Assembly: GCA_050695215.1 (NCBI GenBank)
Contig: JBOGSD010000099.1
Span: 1 to 29,759, forward strand
From: JACQGZ01 sp050695215
GTDB taxonomy: Bacteria; Sysuimicrobiota; Sysuimicrobiia; Sysuimicrobiales; Humicultoraceae
Direction: 5' to 3'
Length of the DNA: 29,759 nucleotides
Position numbers and translations under genes: made by a program. The notes beneath the pieces are model-generated. The model ran no database searches, was not told where the DNA came from, and saw nothing but the letters and a program-made list of their open reading frames with translations. Positions 15,847-22,502 of this stretch are shown piece by piece. Each line of letters starts with the position of its first letter. Positions within the stretch are counted from its first letter, which is position 1.

Positions 15847-17669
15847 CCGGCGTACAATTGCTCGACCAGGTCACTGTGCTTCCTCATCATTTCCGCGCGC
15901 TTGACCTTCATCGTGGGAGTGACCTCGCCGTCCTCGGCATACAGACGCTTGGGCAGGACGGCGAACTTCTTCACCTGCTCCGGGCCGGAGAGCGTCTTGT
16001 TGACCGCCTCTACCTCGCGCCAGACAAGGTCCCGGACGTCCTGATGCTGGGAGAGGTCGGTGTAGGTGGTGAACGGGAGGCGGCGGTCTTGCGCCCACTT
16101 CGTGACGTTCTCCTCGTCGATCACCACGAGCGCCACAAGATAGCGCCGCCCGTCCCCGATCACCACGGCGTCGTTGACATACGGTGAGAACTTCAGTTTG
16201 TTCTCGATGTATTGCGGCGCGATGTTTTTGCCGGCGGCGGTGATGAAGAGATCCTTCTTCCGATCGGTGATCCGCAGGTGGCCGTCCGGGTCGAATGCCC
16301 CCACGTCGCCCGAGTTGAGCCAGCCGTCGCGCAGCGTGGCCGCCGTGGCCGCGGGATCCTTGAAGTAGCCGGGAAAGACGTTCCCGCCTCGGAAGAGGAT
16401 CTCCCCGTCGTCGGCCAGCCGCACCTCCACCCCGGGCAGAGGTGTCCCCACCGTCTCCGGCCGCACGTCGCCCTGGCGGTGCACCGTGGTCGGTCCGCTG
16501 CCTTCCGTTTGCCCGTAAACTTGCAGAATGGTCACGCCGATGCTCCAGAAGTAGGAGAGCGTGTCGGGGGCGATGGGCGCCCCGCCGGAGAGGGACCAGC
16601 GCAGGCGATGCAGGCCGAGACGCCGCCGCAACGGGAGCAGGATCAGCATATCGGCGAGACGATATAGGAGCCCCAGGCCGGCCGGCATCGGCCGTCCGCG
16701 CTGGCGGTAGGGAGCGGCGCGCCGCCCGACGGCCGCCGCGGCGCGGTAGGCCAGCCGCTTCAGCGGGTCGACCTCACGCATGTGCAGATCGATACCGGAA
16801 TAGAGTTTCTCCCAGATCCGCGGCACGGCAAAAAGGATTGTGGGCGCGACCTCGCGCAGGTTGTCCAGGATCGTATCGAGGTTCTCCACAAAGTTGGCGG
16901 CGTAGCCGTAGCGGACCGGCACCAGCACCGAGGTGAGGCGCTCGGCGACGTGGGAGAGGGGCAGGTACGACAGCACCTCATCCTCCAGCCGGTATCCCAG
17001 CGCCGCCCCCAGCGACTCCGCGGTCCAGAGGATGTTGCGGTGGGTCAGCATCGCGCCCTTGGGCGGCCCGGTGGTCCCGGAGGTATAGATCAGCAGCGCG
17101 ACGTCATCGGGGCCGATCCGCGCCAGCCGATCCTCCAGCGCGCCGGGATGCGCCGCCCGGTGCGCCCGGCCCAGGTTGAGGAACTCGTCCCACATCAGCA
17201 CCTGGGGGTCGTGGAAGGTGCGTAGCCCTTCCGGATCCATGACGATGACCCGCTCCAACCCCGGCAGGCGGCCGCGGATCTCTAGGGCTTTATCCAGCTG
17301 TTCCTCGCCCTCCACGATGAAGAACCGGCACTCCGCGTGGTCGAGGATGTAGGCGACCTGCTCCGGGCTGCTGGTCGTATAGATGCCCGTCGTCCACCCC
17401 CCGGCGCTCTGGACGCCGAGGTCGCTGAAGAGCCACTCCGGGCGGTTCTCCCCGACGAGACCGACGCGCTCGCCGGGCTCGAGCCCGAGCGCCATCAAAC
17501 CGTTCGCCACCAGCCGGACCGCCTCGGCATAGGCGCCCCAGGTGACGGGCTGCCACAATCCCAGATGCTTACGCCGGAGGGCGATGCGCGGCGCGACGCG
17601 TCCGGCCAGGGCAAAGAACACGCCGGGGACGCTGCCGGCCGTCGCGGGCGGGGCCTGGGTGAGCACCAT
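15843..17669 (-). CDS. long-chain fatty-acid--CoA ligase (AMP-binding, FadD-like)
   Basis: ATP-dependent acyl-CoA synthetase of about 608 residues. It activates fatty acids to acyl-CoA and thereby feeds the fad genes in this window. The AMP-binding P-loop is LIYTSGTTGPPKGAMLTHRN near residue 190. LSGGAPIAPDTLSYFWSIGV, QVYGQTEGSGPTT, WLNSGDVGAFDPDGHLRITD and RKKDLFITAAGKNIAPQYIE follow, which mark the long-chain, FadD15-like group. I chose ATG 17669 (MVLTQAPPATAG) because it begins just before the family core. An in-frame ATG at 17729 adds 20 residues and overlaps the start of the divergent MBL gene, and the frame extends further still without conserved sequence. No good ribosome site is visible for either start. 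Confidence 0.92.
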   Translation of the reverse strand: MVLTQAPPATAGSVPGVFFALAGRVAPRIALRRKHLGLWQPVTWGAYAEAVRLVANGLMALGLEPGERVGLVGENRPEWLFSDLGVQSAGGWTTGIYTTSSPEQVAYILDHAECRFFIVEGEEQLDKALEIRGRLPGLERVIVMDPEGLRTFHDPQVLMWDEFLNLGRAHRAAHPGALEDRLARIGPDDVALLIYTSGTTGPPKGAMLTHRNILWTAESLGAALGYRLEDEVLSYLPLSHVAERLTSVLVPVRYGYAANFVENLDTILDNLREVAPTILFAVPRIWEKLYSGIDLHMREVDPLKRLAYRAAAAVGRRAAPYRQRGRPMPAGLGLLYRLADMLILLPLRRRLGLHRLRWSLSGGAPIAPDTLSYFWSIGVTILQVYGQTEGSGPTTVHRQGDVRPETVGTPLPGVEVRLADDGEILFRGGNVFPGYFKDPAATAATLRDGWLNSGDVGAFDPDGHLRITDRKKDLFITAAGKNIAPQYIENKLKFSPYVNDAVVIGDGRRYLVALVVIDEENVTKWAQDRRLPFTTYTDLSQHQDVRDLVWREVEAVNKTLSGPEQVKKFAVLPKRLYAEDGEVTPTMKVKRAEMMRKHSDLVEQLYAG

Positions 17670-17727
17670 GTGACCAGAGTTGGGCGAGGCGAGGGGACCT
17701 TCCTTCTCCCGCAGAACACCCTCCGGC

Positions 17728-18696
17728 ATGCCCACGGCGCCAGCGTTCCCACGCATCGTCCGGATCAGCCTGCCCACACCGTTTCCCGTCGGGCCGGTGA
17801 ACGCGTATCTCCTTCCCGATCCCCCCGTGACCTTGGTCGACGCGGGACCGAAGACCGAGGAGGCCGGTGTGACCCTCCGACGCGGCATTGCGGAAGCCGG
17901 AGTCCCGCTGGCCTCCCTCCGCCGGATCATCCTGACGCACGGTCACCTCGACCACTTCGGCGGGGCCGCGGGGCTGGCGACGGAGACAGGCGCGGAGGTA
18001 TACGCCCACCCAGACGACGGCCCAAAGTTTTCGGGCTTCCTTGCCATCGCCGGCCTTCTGCCCGCGCTCCTGCAGCGGCACGGGGTGCCGGACCCGCTGA
18101 TCCCCGCCGTGGTGGACGCGTATACATCGGGCCGCCGGCTGGCCGACCCGCTGCCATCGTTCCACCCGCTCATGGGCGGAGACCGCATCGAGGCCGGCGG
18201 GGTGGAGTGGGAGATTCTGCATACGCCCGGGCACGCTGCCGGGCACATCTGCCTGCGCCGCGGGGACTTCTTGATCGCCGGCGACGTCCTGCTGGAAGAG
18301 ATCACCCCGAATCCCCTGGTGGAGTACGGGGACGATGGCACGCGCATCCCCACGCTGCCGCTTCTACTTACCTCGCTGCACCGCCTGGGAGCGCTGAATC
18401 CCGCAGAGATCTTCCCCGGACACGGCGCGCCGTTCGGCCCGGCGGCCCCCCGAGTGGAGCAAATGCTGGCGCACCAGGCGCAGCGGCAGGAAGAGGTCGC
18501 GGCGCTGCTCACCAGCGCCCCGCGCAATGCCTTCGAACTGGCGAACGCGCTGTTCCCCGGGGCGGAACTGCTCAACCTGGTCCTGGCCATGTCCGAGATC
18601 CTGGGGCAATTAGATGTGCTGGTGGCCGAGCGCCTCGCCGTTGAGGAACCCCTCCCCGGTGAGCGCACCGGTTACCGCCGGCCGACCGCGTCCTAG
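17728..18696 (+). CDS. metallo-beta-lactamase-fold hydrolase (glyoxalase II-like)
   Basis: Protein of 322 residues with the MBL-fold zinc motif THGHLDHFGG (His71, His73, Asp75, His76), the second histidine in HTPGHAAGHICL (His165, His169) and an Asp ligand in FLIAGDVLLEEI. The opening FPVGPVNAYLLPDPPVTLVD is typical of glyoxalase II and beta-lactamase-like thioesterase relatives. The C-terminal quarter is a helical, winged-helix-like region (QRQEEVAALLTSAP) as in LACTB2-type proteins. It probably hydrolyses thioesters or similar small esters. The ATG at 17728 lies in a palindrome shared with the upstream start of the divergent synthetase frame. An in-frame TTG at 17680 is possible. The exact substrate is unknown. 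Confidence 0.88.
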   Translation: MPTAPAFPRIVRISLPTPFPVGPVNAYLLPDPPVTLVDAGPKTEEAGVTLRRGIAEAGVPLASLRRIILTHGHLDHFGGAAGLATETGAEVYAHPDDGPKFSGFLAIAGLLPALLQRHGVPDPLIPAVVDAYTSGRRLADPLPSFHPLMGGDRIEAGGVEWEILHTPGHAAGHICLRRGDFLIAGDVLLEEITPNPLVEYGDDGTRIPTLPLLLTSLHRLGALNPAEIFPGHGAPFGPAAPRVEQMLAHQAQRQEEVAALLTSAPRNAFELANALFPGAELLNLVLAMSEILGQLDVLVAERLAVEEPLPGERTGYRRPTAS

Positions 18697-18698
18697 GC

Positions 18699-18746
18699 GC
18701 CCTTTCCGTGCGCGGGTCTGACGGCCTTTCCTGGCGCGGGTCTGAG
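18699..18746. repeat. two-copy 24-bp tandem repeat downstream of the MBL gene
   Basis: Bases 18699-18722 and 18723-18746 are adjacent copies matching at 20 of 24 positions, sharing CCTTTCC and GCGCGGGTCTGA. The unit length is a multiple of three. It begins two bases after the MBL stop. No hairpin or terminator is evident in the repeat. Confidence 0.75.
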
Positions 18747-18774
18747 GGAGCAGATTCGCGGGCAAGACAGTGTC

Positions 18775-18939
18775 GTGGCCACAGCGCTGGCACAACGCAA
18801 GGACGGCGGCCGAACTGACTTCGGGCTCCCGGCCAGACGGCGCACTCCGCTGGCCATTCTCGGATGGATCGTCGTCCTGCTGGCGGCCGGCCTCACGATG
18901 GGCTGGCGCGCGCTCCGCTGGGCCGACCGCAACCTTTAG
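18775..18939 (+). CDS. possible small single-span membrane protein
   Basis: A frame of 54 codons starts at GTG 18775 and ends at TAG 18937-18939. The first half is polar and basic (AQRKDGGRTDFGLPARRR). It is followed by a clean hydrophobic span, TPLAILGWIVVLLAAGLTMG, and a basic tail, WRALRWADRNL. That is a credible tail-anchored or small membrane protein topology. The frame is open further upstream to 18697, through the tandem repeat, and ATT at 18754 after GGGAG is another possible start. No family is recognised and no strong ribosome site is seen. The remaining stretch to 19070 shows only C-rich, repetitive CGCTCGG-type sequence. This gene is uncertain. Confidence 0.35.
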   Translation: MATALAQRKDGGRTDFGLPARRRTPLAILGWIVVLLAAGLTMGWRALRWADRNL

Positions 18940-19070
18940 CCTCCCCGCTCAGCACTCCCGCTCGGCACGCTCCGCTCGGCTCACCGGTCTCTTGGCGCTG
19001 CCTCCCCGCACTCGAAATGCACTGCCTCCACCCCTCGTTCATCAGAGTGACGCAAGAGTAGGAGCCGCCC

Positions 19071-19529
19071 ATGACCCGTCGAAGCAACGCCGTGACGCCC
19101 GTGCCCATGACCAAGAAAGAGAAAGCCGCGTGGCTTCGCAAGGTCCCCATGTTCGCGGAGATCTCGCCGCGCGCCCTGGCGTTAATCGCCGATAAGGTCA
19201 CCGAGATCGAGTTTCCGGCGAGGCGCTACATTGTGCGGCAGGGGCAGGTGGGGACGGGGTGCTACCTGGTCGTCACCGGCCGCGTGCACGTGGAGCGGGG
19301 GGGCGAGGTGATCAACCGCCTCGGGCCGGGAGAGATCTTCGGCGAACTGTCCCTATTGGACCAGATGCCCCGGGTGGCCCACGTCATGGCCGCGGAGCCC
19401 ACCGTCTGTCTGGGTCTGGCATCGTGGGACTTTACGCGGCTGCTCGAACGCAATCCGAAGATTACCCTGGCCATCCTGCGTAAGGTCGCCCGCCTCCTGC
19501 GCGAGGCCGTCGGACTCCCTCACCACTAG
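19071..19529 (+). CDS. stand-alone cyclic-nucleotide-binding domain protein
   Basis: Small cytoplasmic protein of 152 residues made almost entirely of one cNMP-binding domain. LRKVPMFAEISPRALALIAD opens the domain, IVRQGQVGTGCYLVVTGRV forms the beta roll, and the phosphate-binding cassette is FGELSLLDQMPRVAHVMA, starting at residue 90, with the conserved Glu and Arg that contact the cyclic phosphate. The C-terminal helix ends without a helix-turn-helix, so it is not a CRP-type DNA-binding regulator by itself. The ATG at 19071 follows TAGGAG at good spacing. It converges with the cyclase/redox operon, with four bases between the facing stop codons. It could be a cAMP-responsive partner or buffer for that module, which is inference. 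Confidence 0.85.
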   Translation: MTRRSNAVTPVPMTKKEKAAWLRKVPMFAEISPRALALIADKVTEIEFPARRYIVRQGQVGTGCYLVVTGRVHVERGGEVINRLGPGEIFGELSLLDQMPRVAHVMAAEPTVCLGLASWDFTRLLERNPKITLAILRKVARLLREAVGLPHH

Positions 19530-19533
19530 ATCG

Positions 19534-20085
19534 TCAGTCTACCGGCGCCGCCGCGTCGCCGCCGTCCATCAGGCGGGGCGCGAAGCGCAGGACCTCCTGG
19601 ACTAACCGGGCCAGCCTCGTCCCGCTCTCCTCGCTGAGACCACGCTTGCACTCGGCCGAGGTCAGCGACAACTGGGAGGGCAGGACCCAGGCGCCCATCG
19701 AGCGGGCCACCAGCCGCAGGGCGTTCAGCGTGTTGACCGCGCCCATCGTGCCCCCGACGACGCCGACGAGGGCGACGAGTTTGCCCGCCAGGTGGTCCGA
19801 CCAGAGGTAGTCGAGCGCGTTCTTCATCGCGCCGGAGAAGGAGGAGTGGAATTCCGGCGAGACCCACACCTGGGCGTCCGCCTGCTGCGCCCGCGTCACC
19901 CACGCCAGCACTTCGGGATGGTGCAGCTGCTCGATGCGTCCATCGTGCAGCGGAAGACCCAGTTCGGCCAAGTCCACCAGGTCCACGTCGGCGCCGGCGT
20001 CGCGCAAGGCGGCGGCCGCCGCTTCGGAGGCTTTGCGGATGGACGATTCGGGGTGGACGCTGCCGCTGAGGACCAGGACGCGCAT
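19534..20085 (-). CDS. NADPH-dependent FMN reductase family protein
   Basis: Flavodoxin-fold protein of 183 residues. The FMN phosphate loop is VLSGSVHPESSIRKASEAA near the N-terminus, and the second motif is SPEFHSSFSGAMKNALDYL around residue 80, both standard in NAD(P)H-dependent FMN reductases and chromate/quinone reductase relatives. It reduces FMN or a quinone-like acceptor using NADPH in the cytoplasm. The ATG at 20085 lies two bases after the stop of the RnfD-cNMP gene, so the two are translationally coupled. The longer in-frame start at 20586 would overlap that whole gene's 3' part and is rejected. A chromate transporter lies about 7 kb upstream on the same strand, which is suggestive but not proof of a chromate role. 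Confidence 0.88.
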   Translation of the reverse strand: MRVLVLSGSVHPESSIRKASEAAAAALRDAGADVDLVDLAELGLPLHDGRIEQLHHPEVLAWVTRAQQADAQVWVSPEFHSSFSGAMKNALDYLWSDHLAGKLVALVGVVGGTMGAVNTLNALRLVARSMGAWVLPSQLSLTSAECKRGLSEESGTRLARLVQEVLRFAPRLMDGGDAAAPVD

Positions 20086-20087
20086 GC

Positions 20088-21608
20088 TCAGGCGGGGGAG
20101 TGCGGCGCCGGCCGCAGCACCAGCCCGCCCTCGGCGACGCGCCGCTGCAGTTCTTTCTGAAAGTCCTCGCCCGCGGCCACCGACTGCGCCACCGCCGCCT
20201 TGAAGGTGTCGGCGTCCAGCGAGATCAGCGCGCACTCCGTCCTGGCACGCACCGTGGCCGTCCGCGCGGTGTTCTCGAGGATGGCGATCTCCCCGAAGTA
20301 ATGGCCCGGGCGCAGCTCGGCCACGACGCGCTCCTGTCCGCCGTCGTCCGCCACGATGACCTCCGCTTCCCCCTTGGACAGGATGTAGAAGCGCGTCGCC
20401 GGATCGCCCTGGTGCACGATCACCTGGCTCGCCGGGACGGTCTCGCGGGTGAAGCTGGCGGCGAGGACGCGGGCCTGCTGCTCGCTGAATCCCTTGAACG
20501 TGTCCTGGATGAACCCGCCGCTGTCCCCCCAGATCAACTCCACCGGATCCATCGGCCGCCGCGCCGGCCAGCGGGCGTCGATCCAACGGCGGAGGAACAA
20601 CTGCACGAAGAGTAGGTTGCCGATGAAGATCGTCTCGATGACGTACTGGTCGCGCAGGGTCAGGTTCAGGTAGGCCACGGAGTAAGGACCGGCCGGATCG
20701 GCCGGTTCCCCCGCCGTGAAGATCGGGTAGAGCATCGCCAGCGCCCAGAGGACCGCGTTCGAGCCAGCGTAAACCATGCGCCCGCGTTCACTGCGCGGGG
20801 CCACCTTGGGGTCTGTGATGAAGGCAAACGAGAAGAGCATGAACTCCGGCGAGAAGAGCACATCGCGCCAGAAGCGCAGCCCGTCCGCGACGCTGCCTCC
20901 CAGGGCGCCCGAGGCGATCTGCCCCGTCACCAGCGCCACGGGCGCGAAGACGGCCAGGAAGGTGAAGGGGATCAGGGTGAGCCGGAACGAGCGCAGGATG
21001 TAGTAGATGCCCAGCGCCAGGTAGAGCACCAGGAAGAGCTGCCCCCCCCAGGCCACGCCCCAGAGCAGCGGCGTCGGATGCACGTACCGCGGGAAGAGCA
21101 CCAGCAGCGTGAAGATGGCGATGGCGGAGGGGTTGAAGATCTGTTCCCCGCGCAGCTTGATGACGTATTTCTGGGCGATGGCGATGATGGCGCCCAGCCA
21201 GAGAAAGCCGAAACCGTTCATCGACCACCAGTCTCCCCACCGCGTGCCGTTGGTCTTGATGAACCAGGTCAGCGAGTTGGCCGCCTGCATGGCGCTGCCG
21301 GGGAACTGGATCACGCCCTGCGTCTCGACGAAGAGGTAGATCTCAAAGATCGCGGCGACCAGGATCGTGGAGATGATCAGCGCGGGGGTGGTATCGAAGC
21401 GCAGCCAGACCTGGCCCATGATCTGCAGCCCCCAGATGATCATGGAGAAGTGCAGACGCGGGTCGCGGAACGAGGGCAGGATCACCGGCAGCGGCTGGCC
21501 CTTCCAATAGAAGACCGGCACCGCCCGCTCTTTGCCGTCGGGCATCTTGAACGGCGCCCGTCCTCCGAAGCCAAACCGGGGGGCCGCCATCTGGGCTTCA
21601 ACCGCCAC
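20088..21608 (-). CDS. RnfD/UnbU-like membrane protein fused to a C-terminal cyclic-nucleotide-binding domain
   Basis: Protein of 506 residues. Residues about 45 to 365 hold eight to ten membrane segments with the RnfD/NqrB-like pattern KYVIKLRGEQIFNPSAIAIF, then FSFAFITDPKVAPRSERGRM, which match the membrane subunit family used in Rnf-type electron transfer and in UnbU-like proteins. I do not see a clear S/T-G-A-T covalent flavin site. Residues about 370 to 500 form a cNMP-binding domain with IVHQGDPATRFYILSKGEAE and the phosphate cassette FGEIAILENTARTATVRA near residue 435. GTG 21608 has GGAGGTGA upstream. No other Rnf subunits are present. Together with the adjacent cyclase this suggests a membrane redox protein gated by cAMP, which is inference. 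Confidence 0.85.
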   Translation of the reverse strand: MAVEAQMAAPRFGFGGRAPFKMPDGKERAVPVFYWKGQPLPVILPSFRDPRLHFSMIIWGLQIMGQVWLRFDTTPALIISTILVAAIFEIYLFVETQGVIQFPGSAMQAANSLTWFIKTNGTRWGDWWSMNGFGFLWLGAIIAIAQKYVIKLRGEQIFNPSAIAIFTLLVLFPRYVHPTPLLWGVAWGGQLFLVLYLALGIYYILRSFRLTLIPFTFLAVFAPVALVTGQIASGALGGSVADGLRFWRDVLFSPEFMLFSFAFITDPKVAPRSERGRMVYAGSNAVLWALAMLYPIFTAGEPADPAGPYSVAYLNLTLRDQYVIETIFIGNLLFVQLFLRRWIDARWPARRPMDPVELIWGDSGGFIQDTFKGFSEQQARVLAASFTRETVPASQVIVHQGDPATRFYILSKGEAEVIVADDGGQERVVAELRPGHYFGEIAILENTARTATVRARTECALISLDADTFKAAVAQSVAAGEDFQKELQRRVAEGGLVLRPAPHSPA

Positions 21609-21646
21609 GGCTCACCTCCGCCATCTGCGCCTCCCTCTTCCTCCGC

Positions 21647-22480
21647 TCAGCGGGAGCCTTCCACTTCGGCCATCCGCGCGCGCATGACCCGCTCGAAATC
21701 GGCCCGGATCGCCGGATAGCGGTCCAGCACCGAGCGAAAGTCCTCACTGTCCAGGGCCACGAGGCGGCAGGGGGTGCGCCCCCGCACCGAGGCCACGCGC
21801 GGGCCGCCGGTCAGCAAGGCCATCTCGCCGACGAAGGCGCCGGGGCCGAGGACGGCGATGTGCCGCTCGCGGCCGCCCTCCTCCTGGAACACCTCGACCT
21901 CGCCCGTGACGACGATGAAGAAACTCTCCCCGCTCGTCCCCTGGCGGAAGAGCACCTCCCCCGGCGCCAGATCTCTCGGCGCCAGCTGCGTGGCGATCTC
22001 CTGCGCCTGGGCGGGCGTGACGCCGCGAAAGACCTGATGCACCAGATCCTCGCGGAAGTTCACCGCGAAGAAGGTCGGCCGTCCCTCCTGCGCGCCGCCG
22101 CTCTCCACCGCCCGTAGATCGTAGAGGACCAGACGGTACCAGCGCACCGTCGGCTGATCGGGCATCTGCGTGGCAGGGAACTTGGCGCGGAAGATCTCGT
22201 GGGCGGGCCGGCGCTCCTCCGGAGTGGTCAGTGCCACCGCCCGCCCTTGGAAGTGCAGGCTGCGCGCCTGCTGCAGATCGGCCGTGTCATCGTAGATGGC
22301 GCCGGCGACGTAGGGATTCTCCCCGAGGTTGCGCGCAGTGGTGGAGCGGCCGTCCACGGCCAGGTAGAGGTCCAGCCCGTTGCTGGCGTACCAGAACGTG
22401 GAGGCGTGCGGCGTCCCCAGCTTGGTCGCCGTCGCCAGCGTGCAGAGGTGATGGCCCCGCAGGTATTCGTCCGGTTTCAT
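21647..22480 (-). CDS. PNPOx-like flavin-binding domain fused to a cyclic-nucleotide-binding domain
   Basis: Protein of 277 residues. The first 150 form a pyridoxamine-phosphate-oxidase-like split barrel (LCTLATATKLGTPHASTFWY, LYLAVDGRSTTARNLGENPY, RSLHFQGRAVAL), a fold that binds FMN, F420 or heme. Residues about 155 to 275 are a cNMP-binding domain with GEVLFRQGTSGESFFIVVTG and the cassette VGEMALLTGGPRVASVRG near residue 219, with Glu and Arg conserved. It is cytoplasmic and has no signal peptide. ATG 22480 follows GGAGG. It lies 22 bases after the cyclase stop and 38 bases before the RnfD-cNMP start, so it is in the same operon. The fusion suggests ligand-controlled flavin chemistry or electron delivery, and no specific reaction can be assigned. 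Confidence 0.87.
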   Translation of the reverse strand: MKPDEYLRGHHLCTLATATKLGTPHASTFWYASNGLDLYLAVDGRSTTARNLGENPYVAGAIYDDTADLQQARSLHFQGRAVALTTPEERRPAHEIFRAKFPATQMPDQPTVRWYRLVLYDLRAVESGGAQEGRPTFFAVNFREDLVHQVFRGVTPAQAQEIATQLAPRDLAPGEVLFRQGTSGESFFIVVTGEVEVFQEEGGRERHIAVLGPGAFVGEMALLTGGPRVASVRGRTPCRLVALDSEDFRSVLDRYPAIRADFERVMRARMAEVEGSR

Positions 22481-22502
22481 CGGCTGCCTCCAGACCGCAA
22501 AA

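Noticed and set aside
18610..18795. Minus-strand frame with CQRCGH as a small zinc-finger protein
   Set aside because: Only one CxxC pair is present, the frame continues antisense into the MBL gene, and its Arg-rich repeat is explained by the 24-bp tandem repeat.
18940..19070. Possible terminator or RNA gene in the C-rich stretch before the cNMP gene
   Set aside because: There are short CGCTCGG-type repetitions but no stable hairpin with a T-run and no tRNA- or riboswitch-like fold that I can support.
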